A stretch of 64,000 bases of DNA from Protea cynaroides. Lineage: Eukaryota > Streptophyta > Magnoliopsida > Proteales > Proteaceae. This document shows positions 47,186-57,254 of this stretch, piece by piece (the stretch's first letter is position 1; each line of letters starts with the position of its first letter). Where the stretch lies: positions 43,333,758 through 43,397,757 of the forward strand of contig CM053266.1 in the NCBI GenBank assembly GCA_028583415.1, read 5' to 3'. Both the position numbers and the translations under genes were made by a program. Under the pieces are notes generated by a model. The model was not told where the DNA came from and did no database searches. It worked only from the letters and a program-made list of their open reading frames with translations.

Positions 47186-49335
47186 AAAAAAGAAAAGAAA
47201 AAGACAGGAAGAATGAAACACTGCAAAGAAGAGAAAAAAGGAGGGGGGGGGACCCGACAAGTATGAGAATAAGTCTTTAGACTATTTTAAGTTGGAGTAT
47301 TTCTCTCAGAGACCTTGTTTTTCAAGGCCCTTCATACTATCCTGGTTTTATTTGATATTTTGACTTCTACTCCGTACTATTATTTGTTATTAATTCTATG
47401 TGATTCAAACTAACATAGATCTCTTCTATATCAATTTCACAGATTAAGAGAGGTGATGTTGAGGTAAACCTCCTTGTCTTTATATGTTTTAGATGCTTCA
47501 TGCTCATTGATCGAGGAGAATACTTTTCCCCTCCCTGATAAGTCTTGCATTTTTCTAGACATTCATAGTTTCTTAGATTCTGTCAGCTTGTTCCTTAAGG
47601 CGTATTCTCAAAACACCTATATCTACCGCTGTAGCAACGGGGGCATGATTTGGTAATACGCCAATTTGGCCACTATTAGTAGATAAAATTATTTCTTTCA
47701 CTTCTGAATCCCACACAATTCGATTAGGGTCAGTACACAAAGATTTAAGGTCATTTCTTCAAATTGCTTTCCACTTCTAAGTTTCCTTATTTTTATTTAT
47801 TGATTTCTAATGTCATGCACATCAAGACTGAAAGGGAGTGGAGAGATGGTACAGTCCAAACTGCCTCCAATTGCATGCTCGCAGAATGTCAGCCACATTT
47901 AGCAAATGACAGGTTAGTTGGGGCCCAAATTTTAGTGAGAGGAAGGCCCCAACCCTTCCATGCTCATATGCCAAATATGTGGTCTAGATGGCTTCTGAAA
48001 TGTGTCAGAAACTAAAGTGAAGAAAAATTATTCAAAACCTCTCATCTTTGATGATTTTGGATTGTCAAGTACACAATGAAAATTTCAATTAACGGAGAAT
48101 ACTTGGTGGACCTTATGATTAATTTGCAGTCCCAAATTTAACATGTGACTAATACATGGCATCCTCTTTGCATTCCCAATTTTCCCAATTGGCATGCCAT
48201 ATGGCATAATCAGGGGACCAAACTGCCTTCCTTCTCTATGTAAATGTATTTTCTGCATCCTTTTCCCCAAATTAAAATGCCACCCTTGATATTAATGTGA
48301 AATCTCACCCTTGTTTAGGTCGGTGCATAATTTAGTACTCCCAGTAAACGTCAAATTTCGCCCATGGTTACTTGAAATGACCCTTTAGGTATTTGGGTAA
48401 AATGGAATCCTGAGCTTGACCATGTCGTGCATGTCTAACCTCTGTTCTTCTAATATATGTAGGGGCTGAATCCATTAATGTTCGTCTTTGCTTTAGTTGG
48501 AAATGCAACATATGTGGCAAGGTGACTGTTTTATCAATGTATTTTTGTTTGTTGATGCCTATTGCCTGGTAGATATTATGGAATTGTGACCTCATACTTA
48601 TCTTGGGGAGGAACTGGTGGTCCACTTTTTGGGTTCTGGTCTTCTGGGTCTTAGATTAGTTTGATTCTAGTATCTTAAGGTTTAAACATATGGTAATCTG
48701 ATTGTTCATTGACCTTTTATGTAGCATACTTGTGAGCAGCTTCAGATGGTCGAAAATCAAACCGAATCTGCCCTGGTTGGTGGATGCTGCAGGATGTGTG
48801 ATTCTGGACTGTTTTGTATCCTTTTTTTATATATATAATGCCAAAATGATCTAATTAGTGATGGATTTTTTTTGGGGGGTGTGCGGGGAAAACTTGTATT
48901 GAACAATTGGAATACCTTTTGCAGATGTTTTTTTTGTCCGTCCTTGTAGTGCTTAAAATTTTTAATTATCTGTATTTCCTAATGTCTTCAAAAAGTTGGC
49001 ACTTTTAGACTTTGGTACTGTTAGAGGAGTAAAGTGTTCCTTGTTCTTCTTGAATGTTTCTTGTTATATGATTGAAATTCTCAGTTTCTGAAGAAATAAC
49101 TTTAGTCTATTACAAGAATCAGATTTTCTTGTTAGAATTGTTGTTGGCGTTTATTGCTCTTCTTGAATTTGAAGTACCATGTTACTAACCTCACCACCTT
49201 GGGGACAATATTATGATCTGGTAGCAAATAGAACCTTAACATATTCTCTAGATACTTGTTCAGTTCGTCTATTACCATTACCGGAAACCCATTACCCCGA
49301 AGAGTAAGCAAGGCGAACTCAGTGCAGCAGCTTAG
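32250..49335 (+). CDS. PQ-loop repeat transmembrane protein (403 aa, 12 coding exons)
   Basis: Exons: 32250-32488, 33316-33358, 35473-35499, 36041-36133, 44152-44297, 46175-46340, 46419-46541, 46852-46971, 47443-47463, 48463-48521, 48725-48815, 49252-49335. All junctions are GT-AG and the phases join into one 403-residue frame. The first PQ-loop (AEVPQIITSYKQKSVEGLS) is at residues 52-70, and the second (GGRFPQIFLNIKRGDVEGLN) at 310-329. Seven hydrophobic segments are expected, with a long hydrophilic loop at about 125-240 containing an acidic EEPLL sorting-like motif (214-218). Plant PQ-loop relatives of yeast Ypq1 and animal PQLC2 are usually vacuolar or lysosomal exporters of basic amino acids; substrate here is inferred. 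Exons 3 (27 bp) and 9 (21 bp) are microexons. Two ATGs in a row open the frame. The exon 4 donor (AAG|GTCAAA) is weak and is the least certain boundary. Confidence 0.88.
33682..33824. repeat. small inverted-repeat element in intron 2
   Basis: GGCTATGTTTGGAAGGCAAG at the left end is mirrored by CTTGCCTTCCAAACATAGCC at the right. The 143 bp form a hairpin typical of a MITE. A similar end (CTACTGTTTGGATGCCAAGA) occurs alone at about 50813. No clear target duplication was found. Confidence 0.7.
33866..34070. repeat. tandem duplication of about 100 bp in intron 2
   Basis: Two adjacent units share TTTTATTTTAAAATTTCAGC and GGCGTTTTTGGCGAGAGTAG, with a few differences (ATTCTCAC against ATTTTCAC). 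The copy is recent enough to align easily by eye. Confidence 0.85.
35515..35630. repeat. compound (CT)n(CA)n microsatellite in intron 3
   Basis: A run of CT repeats changes into CA repeats directly downstream of the 27-bp exon 3. The frame read through it is an artefact. Confidence 0.92.
37461..38046 (-). mobile_element. RTE-type LINE 3' fragment in intron 4
   Basis: The minus-strand frame 37501-38046 contains LKGKFYRTVIRPPMMYGAECWAIKK, HIDKLSVVEIR, KVRNDRIRTDLGVAPIHDKL and HVQRRPLDTLVRRSD, ending KKDMYSLGLASSMTSNKADW. This is the same C-terminal region seen in the remnant at 12290-13850, so both belong to one RTE family. Only the 3' end was copied, as usual for truncated LINEs. Its tail is a TA run (37461-37491). 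It lies antisense to the host gene. Confidence 0.87.
38181..39518 (+). repeat. 5' LTR of the chromovirus
   Basis: 1,338 bp, pairing with 42411-43728. It has internal short direct repeats of ATTAGGATTCCTAG-type near its start, a TATA-like GCCTTATATAGGCTC near 38508, and a CT-rich leader after it. Confidence 0.92.
39522..39533 (+). other. primer-binding site of the chromovirus
   Basis: TGGTATCAGAGC three bases after the 5' LTR, matching initiator methionine tRNA. Confidence 0.9.
39540..40610 (+). pseudogene. Gypsy reverse transcriptase and RNase H
   Basis: The frame at 39586-39945 reads KIFSKIDLKSGYHQIRV, EWKTAFKTKDGLYEWFVMPFGL and the catalytic box as VNFDDILIFSK (YVDD replaced by NFDD). After a stop, 40047-40424 continues with the connection and RNase H: FEVQCDASGTGIGGVLVQEG and YSTYDKEFYAVVKALRYWRHYLLP, then SDHQALKYL and AADALNR. 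RT begins at about its FLIPRLDDML motif, only some 25 bases from the PBS, so gag, protease and the RT start are missing. Stops at about 39943, 40003 and 40422 inactivate it. Confidence 0.92.
40647..41510 (+). pseudogene. Gypsy integrase (zinc-binding and catalytic core)
   Basis: An HHCC zinc-binding part is seen at about 40845-40975 (ELHAGGVAGHFGRDKT, then after a stop CRTCQ). The DDE core follows: DRF, MTHFIPCSKTFDASVVAKLFF, IVSDRDVKFTSHFW, and DGQTEVINRSLGNLLR with the catalytic Glu. It is broken by stops at about 40957, 41122 and 41327. Confidence 0.9.
41512..42300 (+). CDS. integrase tail with chromodomain (262 aa)
   Basis: This open frame starts after the last integrase stop. It holds the C-terminal integrase region (GDMVMVRIKPQCF, SKLHARSAGPFKILKRVG, NVEDLVSYH) and, at residues about 160-215, a chromodomain: EEIIDERV, REFLVRWRRRQDIDCTWVSMEEL. 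The chromodomain defines a chromovirus and in this group is thought to guide insertion. The start codon is merely the first ATG after a stop; the real protein would be part of the pol polyprotein, so this is a remnant with an intact frame. Confidence 0.85.
   Translation: MDLIPVVSSSRTSQLVESFVHDLHTEIRRRITLSNEQYKSRADVHRRLQEFQEGDMVMVRIKPQCFVKGKSSKLHARSAGPFKILKRVGANAYVLELPPDMGISNIFNVEDLVSYHDPATAPSVYPNSLEAFPFIADTFASDPINHHTTSTPPIPHIEQRVKEIEEIIDERVTATHTGGFREFLVRWRRRQDIDCTWVSMEELQRLDPDMLEHYISASPEVTFSRPGQVDDDILANRPFRVYQQRRWRHQTSPPLLWVDDAF
42402..42409 (+). other. polypurine tract of the chromovirus
   Basis: GGGGAGAA directly before the 3' LTR start. Confidence 0.75.
42411..43728 (+). repeat. 3' LTR of the chromovirus
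   Basis: 1,318 bp, very similar to 38181-39518. It differs by small indels (for example a shorter CT-rich part near 42840) and scattered substitutions. Confidence 0.92.
47142..47180. repeat. (CA)n microsatellite
   Basis: A C-run followed by CA repeats, in the intron between coding exons 8 and 9. Confidence 0.9.
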
Positions 49336-49980
49336 CTGATTTCCAAGTATTGCGGTGAGTATCTAAGGTGCTCTCTCTCTCTCTCTTTCTCTCTGATCCA
49401 ACCATTCTAATGATGTGCATGAGATACATTTTGTTAGAATAGATGTGGGTATGGAATTTATGTTATCTGAATGATGTAATGTTTTATTTAGTTTCTATTT
49501 TCCATCATTGTATTCTTCTATTTAAACCTTGGGTCATTAGTAATATAGAGATTGGGAGTCTTGATTGGGAGTCTTCTTTCTCCCAACTCAGATTTTCTAC
49601 ACAAACTATGTTGTCTTCGGACGTTCTTAACTAATGTTTGGTACTTGGAAGTTAATTTTCTAGACTAACTGGGATTTCTAATTGATTGTAGGGAAGTTAA
49701 TTTTTCTAGACTAACTGGGATTTCTAATTGTTTGCAGGGGCCTCATTATTGCCTCGATGGTCAGCTGAGGTTCATTGATGTGAAGTTGATATGGAACTGT
49801 GAAGTTGGTGAAGCCTGATGATCAATTGCCAAAAGCGAGTTTTTCTGCTGCATTCACATGCTAACCTCTCCAACCTAGTAGTGTTAAGCTCTCTTCTTTT
49901 TTCAAGGCCACAAGAGTTGAACTTTCTCGTTTTCCTTTCTCTTTCCATGCACAGTCTGCCCCTACATTTCTTTCTTTTCA
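49336..49980 (+). other. 3' UTR of the PQ-loop gene with probable intron
   Basis: After the stop codon the sequence TATTGCG|GTGAGTATC offers a strong donor at 49355, and GTTTGCAG|GGGCC an acceptor at 49737. A 45-bp tandem duplication (49647-49691 and 49692-49736) repeats the acceptor region, so two candidate acceptors (ATTGTAG and TTTGCAG) stand 45 bp apart. The transcript end is not defined. Confidence 0.5.
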
Positions 49981-51142
49981 TCCACTTATTTTAGTGGTTC
50001 TACTAGCTTTTCTTTTCCTTCAGAGTTCCAACAATAGGACCTAATCTAGCTTCTTTCCCTTATTGAAAATAACTGTGAAGAAGTTGATTTCCCAATTCTA
50101 ACATATAATAAATTTTTACATTCTTGGATTTTTTTGCACTTTGTTCACCGATCTTACTTAGATGCACTTCTTATGTTGGGATGTTACAGAAGACTGATCT
50201 TCAAGGCTGAGTAATGCCATCATCAGGTGATTCTTTGCAATTCTCTACAAGTAAAAACAATTTTATCCATTTGCAGTTAAGAGTAAAACTCCTTTTACTG
50301 CTATCTCTGTGATCCAATAAACAAGACAAGGTAGCTACCCAATGAGGGCTGGTACCTTAAAATTCTTTGTTGCCTTCACAATTCAGTTATAGATTTCATA
50401 ATTTGAATTAGTTTTGCAACTGATTTCATTATGTCAGCTCTGGCCTCTGGTTTACACCATGAAAGTGACACTTTTAGTAAGTTGTGACCATGATTATAGA
50501 CTAAATCCAATATTCTAAAATCTCATGGCCAGCACCCCACCATCTATGAGCTTACACTATCTCTTGCGGTGCAGTAATTGGGTTAATGCATCAGAAACTC
50601 AGAATCAGTACCTAGACTACTGGTAGCTATAATCAGTACATTTCTTGTATCAGGTCTGCATGTCTGATGTATGAGCTCAAATGGGGATCATTTTCTTCTT
50701 TGCTCTCCATAACGTCTGTTTGGCAACTGAGATAACATGAAAGAATTGGCTGGTCAATGGCAGTTGCATCCTGCAGTAATGAGAAATACTATGGTGTCAT
50801 CTTGACTTTAAGGCTACTGTTTGGATGCCAAGAAAAGAAAAACCATGTCCTAAAAAAATGATTCAAAATTATAGTGGGGCAGAGTATTTTTATGCCTAAA
50901 CATAATATAATAATGGATATTATTAGAAGTTTCAATATCTAATATTCGAATATACAGATACAAAAACAACCCAATACAGTAGTACAGAAAGACAAGCCTC
51001 CACACAAAAACTACTACAAATGAGAAGCTGCAAATATTTGGTAAGCCAGTAAACCTTTAGTTGGCGGACGATTTGAACTTCAACCCAAATTCATACTAAA
51101 ATCTCAAATTAAACCACATATAAAGTTCAACAAAGTGATCAA
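49981..51142. other. spacer between the PQ-loop gene and the P450 cluster
   Basis: No recognised coding sequence. It includes a lone MITE-like end near 50813. The two flanking genes converge here. Confidence 0.5.
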
Positions 51143-51209
51143 AACTGCAACACAGAGATGAGAGCTGATCAAACACAGTTCCATTCAGCAGCCTGCAGCC
51201 ACAACCTTC

Positions 51210-52784
51210 TCACCTCTCTTCAATCCTCACGGGGAAACCTCCTTTCATTTTTGAAGCCATGTCACTAATGAAAATTGGCTCAAACCCTTTCTCTGATGCT
51301 GGCACCACCCGATATCGTTGCATCACTCGGGCGACCAGCTTCTTCATCTGCAAGAACGCCATGTCCTTTCCTAAACATATTCTTGGTCCTGCGTTAAACA
51401 CCGGGTAAGTGTATGGATCCCTCCCCACAAACCTCCATTTCCCTGTACTTGTCTCCTTCTCCAACCACCTTTCTGGTCTAAACTCTGCCCAATCTTTGCC
51501 CCACAATGACTCCGTCCTTCCCATTGCATAAGGATGGTACTGAACTATCATTCCTTTCTCCACAATCGTTCCATCTGGTAGAACATCGTCGGCTGCCGCA
51601 TTCTTGCTGTCGGACGGGACCGGTGGATACAGCCTCATTGTCTCACAGAGCGACGCATGAATGTATGCCATGTTCTTCACATCATCATAATCAAGTATTT
51701 GGGGCTTCTCCCTTATCTCCTTCAATATCTCATCTTCTACATTTGAGTGTTGAGAAACTAACCAGAAAAACCATGTCAATGCTGCTGATGTAGTATCCCT
51801 ACCAGCTAAGATAAAGCTGATGACCATGTCCGTGACAAAATTCTCATCTGTATGGCCAGAGCTCAAGAATCTTGAGAGAAGATCCTCTGTTTCTGGTGAA
51901 GAATTTTCTTCTTCCAGTTGTAGTTTCTTTTCTCTAACAATCTTTGTTGCAAAATCGCGGACTGTTGAGATTGCTACTCGCAATTGTTTCTCAGACCCGA
52001 TATCAAAAGCTCTTTTCAACCTCCATGTCAGAGAATAAAACCGTTGACAGGATAAGCGTATAGCATCTTCAAATGCAACGGCGAATTTCGTTTCCAGCTG
52101 AGGGATTGATGGTGACAGAGATTTGGGATCGTACCCAAACGAAATCTTGCAGATGTTATCAAATGCAAACCTTTGAAGGATGTCTTGGAGGTCGAGGAGG
52201 GATCTGTTGGGGTTGGCTGAAGAGAGGAGAGGAAGTAGGCGATCGGAGAGCTCATCCTCGACGACTGTCTCTACGAACTTACGGATGGACTTGGTGTTGA
52301 ACTCATGGCTGGAAATCTGTCTCTGAGACTTCCAATTATCATCATCAGCATTGAAGATACCGGTACCAAGAAAGTTTTGAAGCGTGTCACGGACGAAGAT
52401 ACCTTTGTTGTAGATATGGAATTGGGTCTTGAGAATGTGTTGGACAATGGCTGGATTAGTTGTTACGAGGATACGTCTTCCAAAGGGGAGATCAAGGATG
52501 ATGTTTCCATTTTCTGAAGTGTTTTGAAGAAGCTCAGTAGTCCATTGGTTCATTCTTTCTAGATTGGCAGATATGGCAAACAGGGAGCCGAGGACAGGGT
52601 AGGACCTTGGAAATTTTATTGCAGAAGATGAAGGAGATGAAGATGACTTCTTCTTCTTGCTTGTTGCAGAAGTGAAGCAAGTTTTGAAGAAGTAGAAGAA
52701 TGTTGGGAGAATAATCAAGAGGAGAAGGGAAGTTACGAACTCAAACTGAAACTGTAACATGGTTACTTGTCTTCTCTTCTGCAA
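51210..52784 (-). CDS. cytochrome P450, CYP94 family (524 aa), intronless
   Basis: The full-length P450 on the minus strand has these parts: an N-terminal hydrophobic anchor (about 9-38), a Ser/Lys hinge and proline region (FPRSYPVLGS, about 58-67), the I-helix oxygen-binding motif AGRDTT (327-332), the K-helix E381-x-x-R384, FRPERW (435-440) and the heme loop FNAGPRICLG (463-472, ligand Cys470). Length and the AGRDTTSAALTWFFWL block fit the CYP94 clade. Its members are ER-bound monooxygenases that oxidise fatty acids at the omega end or jasmonoyl-isoleucine; the substrate and subfamily here are not resolved. Lack of introns is usual for CYP94. The start may be Met1 or Met9 (MLQFQFEF). A near-identical paralogue lies at 57293-58876, and MITEs sit 120-670 bp upstream. 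Confidence 0.93.
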   Translation of the reverse strand: MQKRRQVTMLQFQFEFVTSLLLLIILPTFFYFFKTCFTSATSKKKKSSSSPSSSAIKFPRSYPVLGSLFAISANLERMNQWTTELLQNTSENGNIILDLPFGRRILVTTNPAIVQHILKTQFHIYNKGIFVRDTLQNFLGTGIFNADDDNWKSQRQISSHEFNTKSIRKFVETVVEDELSDRLLPLLSSANPNRSLLDLQDILQRFAFDNICKISFGYDPKSLSPSIPQLETKFAVAFEDAIRLSCQRFYSLTWRLKRAFDIGSEKQLRVAISTVRDFATKIVREKKLQLEEENSSPETEDLLSRFLSSGHTDENFVTDMVISFILAGRDTTSAALTWFFWLVSQHSNVEDEILKEIREKPQILDYDDVKNMAYIHASLCETMRLYPPVPSDSKNAAADDVLPDGTIVEKGMIVQYHPYAMGRTESLWGKDWAEFRPERWLEKETSTGKWRFVGRDPYTYPVFNAGPRICLGKDMAFLQMKKLVARVMQRYRVVPASEKGFEPIFISDMASKMKGGFPVRIEER

Positions 52785-52908
52785 CTCTTTTTGCGTGAGA
52801 ACTCTTCTGCAACTCTTTCTGCGTGAGAGTGAATTCTTAGGATTTCTTGGAGAAACTTAAACATTATTTAGGGCAAAGAGAGAGAGAGAAAAGTTAAATC
52901 CTCATGGG

Positions 52909-53150
52909 CGATTCAGATCGTCCCGCGGAGTGGTTCTGGGAGGATGCGGCAGCCTTACCCTGATGGCCAACACGTGGCTCTCGAGTGAATCCGAGACCCA
53001 CATCTGAACCGACACCCCTTGTAGACTCAGCTTGACGGCTGGGTGTTGGCTCAGACGTGGGTCTTGAATTCACCGAGAGCTATGTGTCGATCATCTGGAT
53101 AAGACTACCGCTGTCCTCCTAGAACCACTGGGAGGAAAGGATGCAGATTG
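52909..53150. mobile_element. palindromic MITE-like element, copy 3, upstream of the first P450
   Basis: It shares with the copies at 1593 and 11072 the ATCGTC-type end, GTGGTTCTGGGAGGA, the TGAATCCGAGACCCACATC block and its complement GTGGGTCTTGAATTCACC. The arms fold back. The second P450 copy has no such sequence at the matching place (58955-59000), so the insertion most likely followed the duplication. A clear target duplication is not seen, and about 26 bp of the B-copy sequence are missing at the site. Confidence 0.78.
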
Positions 53151-53298
53151 ACTCGAGAAACATTTAAAACTAGAAGAAAACACAGAGGAAAAAGAGTTTG
53201 GATCACCAGCATGTACATATACTGTCCATGGGATCTCATCACCATCAATGTGGTGTGGGATCCTCCTTTAAAGTTTGAAACTTATTGAATATAAACAG

Positions 53299-53448
53299 AT
53301 CAATATCCTCTCCTACGACAGAAGGGTCCTGCGGTTGATCCAAGGGGTTGAGAATCAATCGGCTTGTCTACCAATACATGGGAAGGTAGCCCGATTGAAA
53401 TCCCGTACTTGACAAACGGCAGGTCTACAGGAGCCGATTTGATTGCAA
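53299..53448. mobile_element. MITE (second family), copy 2, upstream of the first P450
   Basis: TATAAACAG at 53290-53298 is repeated at 53449-53457 (identity extends to AATATAAACAG), a 9-bp or slightly longer target duplication. The body shares GTCTACCAATAC and GATTGAAATCCCG with 10828-10985. It is about 150 bp long. Confidence 0.78.
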
Positions 53449-53925
53449 TATAAACAGTGATAGTATCCCAAAGAAATACAAATACATGCAAGTAACTGTT
53501 GAAGAAAACTGACACGATGGAATATTTCAACTTCATAATTGGAAAGAAAATTTCACCCACCTTTTATACATGTTTTGAAGTCAGTCAATCCCATCTTAAC
53601 GGTCAATGTCACGTGCATCCCCTGTGGAATGTGCAGCACAAGTGCTGCTAAGTTGACCAACAGAAAATATGATCTGCTTCTTCAACCGTAGTAACCCCAG
53701 TTCTAATAAAACACACAGCAGTTAAAAGCTTCGAGATCGCCACAGCCTCGCCGCCGGAAGAGGCAACTCCACCGCATCCATAGTTAATAAACAAGCCCGG
53801 ACATTAGAAGTAAATAATAAATAACGGATTAGAAAGAAGAAAACCATTTCCGCTACTATCATTGATGATTTCAATGAATCTAAGGAGGAGGTAAGAACGC
53901 CATTTCCACATCTAGATGAGGCTTC

Positions 53926-54854
53926 TTTTCCCCAGAGAAGACTGTTCCATAGATTCAAATGGGACTCGCAATGATCAATTGATAATAGTCCACAATCTAC
54001 CACCCTTATTGCCTTCGTCTCCGCCATTGCCACCACCAACACTACCAACAAACAGTCTGCCACCTCGCTGCCGCCAAAGATAAACCTTGAATTTTCCTTG
54101 ATGGGCATCATAATTGGAGTTGGGATTATGGTTAGAATTAGACAACATTCAACTTCATCAAAAAGCTAGTAAAAAAATTTTCCTCCTGCAATTTACATAG
54201 ATGTTGTCATCGGTGAAGAAAAGAGGGAGAATGCAGAAAGAAGCAGATTTGATATGGACCAGACCCTGTACTAAATTTCTGCCTGTCCCCACTCTCAGTC
54301 CCTTACGGCTACAGGGGAGGTGGAGTCCGACTGCCATTAAATAGCTTAAGCCACCGCCGCTGTCTCTGGCCACACTAGTTCGCTACTGAAGCTGGTAGTA
54401 GTTGTACAGTAATCTGAACTTGCGTAGTCGGCCATTGCAGTTTCGCAACTGTTTCCTTTTGTAACTACTTTATATAGAAGCAGTTTTTTTTTTTTATTTT
54501 TTTTTTTTATTCATTTATATTTTTTTCATCTCAAAAGTTTGAACTAGTAAATAAAGGGATTCTCACATAAATAATATAAGACACCCAAGGTTCTAGTCTC
54601 TAAACATTTTGAATCTCCTCCCCTGAAGAGAGGAGATTCGGTGCCCATTAGGAGAGGGATTCCTTCATTCATTCATCTGCAAAGATTCTTCAGTGAGGTG
54701 AGTTATCTGGTTTATTCTTTGGCTTTGTTCGTGACTCGTTGGAATCGAGTGGGTTTGGCACTAGTTTGACAGATCAGAGAATTTGGTGTCTTTAACAGCC
54801 ATGAATTGATGCTTTGAGCATGAAATCTGTGTTTACAAATGGGCAGTAGTTCGT
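53926..54854. other. segment present only in duplication copy A
   Basis: It has no counterpart in copy B. It contains T-runs at 54486-54511 and no recognised protein; the minus-strand frames at 53722-54373 look unlike any known family. It is either an insertion in A or a deletion in B. Confidence 0.55.
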
Positions 54855-55260
54855 CATTATAATATTTAGGTTTTGAGAGAAGGTAAAACAGTAAGTCAAC
54901 TATTTGTTTAAGAGAAATTTTGTCATTATAATTTTTTGAACGTTGCCACATCCTCATTTAAAACTTGTCTGTCACGACAGGGTTTGTGTGATACATATTT
55001 ACAGTACTGAGGGGGGTGCGTGAAATTAATCACAAAGTTGAGATTAGGTGATTTAAAAGCAAAATACAAGAGGGTGAAATTTAAATCATCTTGGAAATTG
55101 TGAAACTTTCTCACACAGGAGAGAATCAAAGGGAGACCAAACAAGGGGAGGGAGGGAGTGAGGGAGACACTTTCTACTCAGTTACCGAGGTCGATCAAAT
55201 TAACCGAAACTTATTCCTTTGAGAGCCTGCATTCTTTATTAGCGGTGAAACATGCACAGG

Positions 55261-57254
55261 GAGAGTTCCTTTCCAGGGACAACACAGAGAGATAGAGTTG
55301 TTTTCTGCCATTCTGGTTGGAGACCCCCAAGAATAACTCCAACTTTGAACTTGATCCAATCCCAAAAATGGAACAAGATACAAAGAAACACAAAGAGAGA
55401 AGATACATTTAATGGATCACATCTGCCTTGAGAAACCATTAATGATCCCTTTAACCATGTCATTGTATAAGTATACCTTACCTCTCTCCTCTCCATTCAC
55501 GGGCAAGCAGGTATGTCTTGTTTGTTCCTTTGGGTTCTTCTTATTCCCTTGCTTGATAGTTTTACCGAAGATTCAAAGCCCATGATGGCAGCTGAAAATG
55601 GGAAGAAGCAGGAAAGAGCAGAGATAATAAGGTGTCAATCGGTCAGTCTCGATCGATCTCGATCGGATCTAATCGGTCACCAGCAATTTAATACCTTACA
55701 CCATGTCACGACATGTTTAACTAATCCATCTTGATTTGCAAGACATGAACACATTTACATTCGGTCCAATCAGTCTTGGTCTTTAATTAGTTTTACGTTA
55801 ATCGGTCTAATCGATCTATAAACAGACTATAATGACGTAAATCAACCGGTCCTATACAAGAAGACACAATTTCAATTCCTAAAAAGACTATTCTTTCTTA
55901 CAGGTACAAAAATTGGTGCAGATGGACTTCCCTAAGGGCTCGGTAAGGGTAACCAAGCTTAAGTGTGTAGCATCTTCAAACGCAATAGCCAATTCTGTTT
56001 CCTGTTGTGAGATTGATGGCAATAGATACTTAGAATTGTACCCAAAAGAAATTTTGCAGATGTTATGAATTGCAAACCTTTGAAGGATGTCTTGGAGATC
56101 AACAAACAATTGATGTTAACTATGCAAGCCACTCGTTAAAGCTCAAAACTGGTGAGGAATCCCAGACATTTTGGAAATCAAGAACAGGATTTTCCACTGT
56201 TTATTTTGATATAAACTTTTATTAAAAGTATTCGTACACAATGACAAGCCTCGTAGGAAGAATTTTTTTTTTGTTAGATGAATAGATATCTTATTGATCC
56301 AAAAGGAGAACATAACAAGGTGGATTCTCGCGAAAGACCCAGACAAAAGAATACAATAGAACAACAACCAAGATTAGGTTACAACATAACTAAGGTCAGC
56401 AAAAAGAATAAAAAAAAAAAAAAAAAACAGACTACACAACATACCCATTCTTTAATGTTTGTTGACTATGAGTATGAATGCAGGTACTCCTCAAAAAAAA
56501 CTAGAGATGTAGAACCAAGAACTCCCACAGCATCCCCATCACACATTGAATGATGTGAAAATTGCCATCATTATCCTCTCACCCAAGAGTTCATCATTGG
56601 GGGCCAAAATTGAGCCTTCATTGTCTAGAAATCACTATTGTAGGACTTCTTAATAATTCTTCTCACATGGTTGTCCTAGTTGTCCGAAGGGTGGACAATC
56701 ACCTGATAAGCAAAACGAATATACTTTCCAATCACATCACCATAGGAGGGAAAGAGAGTGATTGCAACAATTAGAGTGGCAAAAAAGACAGAATGCAATT
56801 AATCATTCACCGGAGCCAATAAAACCTCCACACAAAGGGTATACCTGCTCGAGAGGGAACAAGCCCCGAAATATAAAAAAGGTTCAGAATATGGGTAAAA
56901 AAAATGGAGGGCTGAGGAGGGGTGGGGCGTTTGAAAAAAATGGTGAGAGAACGGAAGGGGCAGGATTTGGTAGGACTGGTAAGGCAAAAGGGTGAGGGTG
57001 AATGGTGAGTGGTCAGTTCAGGAAACGAGGGAAAGGAGATTGCAGATTTAGAGATGGCTGCAGGCGAGGGGACAGAAGGGGAAGCAGGAACAGCAAGGGG
57101 GTTTTGAGTTCCCAAGGTTCTTCTCTACCAAGGTTTTTCTCAGCAGAGAGGGGGGCAAACTGGTTGGGAGAAGCAAGGGGAGTCGCTGCAGAGAGTTGAA
57201 CCAAGGGAGGATTGGAAACACGAAGATTACTACAAATGAGCTGCAGTTATTTGA
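55261..57254. other. spacer between the two P450 copies
   Basis: Besides the P450 fragment at 55960-56108 it has an A-run at 56410-56428 and purine-rich DNA at 56900-57200. The stretch at 56275-56350 (ATCTTATTGATCCAAAAGG) resembles the 3' end of a non-LTR element, but this is not certain. No gene is supported. Confidence 0.45.
55960..56108 (-). pseudogene. CYP94-type P450 fragment
   Basis: The minus strand reads VDLQDILQRFAIHNICKISFGYNSKY, then SISQQETELAIAFEDATHLS. It aligns with the LLDLQDILQRFAFDNICKIS...FAVAFEDAIRLS region (residues about 195-245) of the flanking genes. About 50 codons remain and unrelated sequence follows on both sides. It is a relic of a third copy. Confidence 0.88.

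Larger units (their letters stand above)
51143..55260. repeat. tandem duplication, copy A (with P450 gene)
   Basis: This segment matches 57255-59895 over the P450 gene, its 5' flank near 53740-53925 and the stretch 54855-55260. Matches include AACAAGCCCGGACATTAGA and TTAGGTTTTGAGAGAAGGTA. Copy A has about 930 bp (53926-54854) that copy B lacks; in B the flanks meet at GAGGCTTC|ATTATAAT. Copy A also has the insertions at 52909 and 53299. Confidence 0.85.

Noticed and set aside
51506..52517. Plus-strand frames over the first P450 gene (and equivalents at 57604-58136)
   Set aside because: Antisense shadows of the P450 coding sequence, mirrored in both paralogues simply because the genes are similar.
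53722..54373. Minus-strand frames between the P450 copies and their upstream region
   Set aside because: Partly duplicated at 59300-59470 where the frame is not kept, so not under coding constraint.
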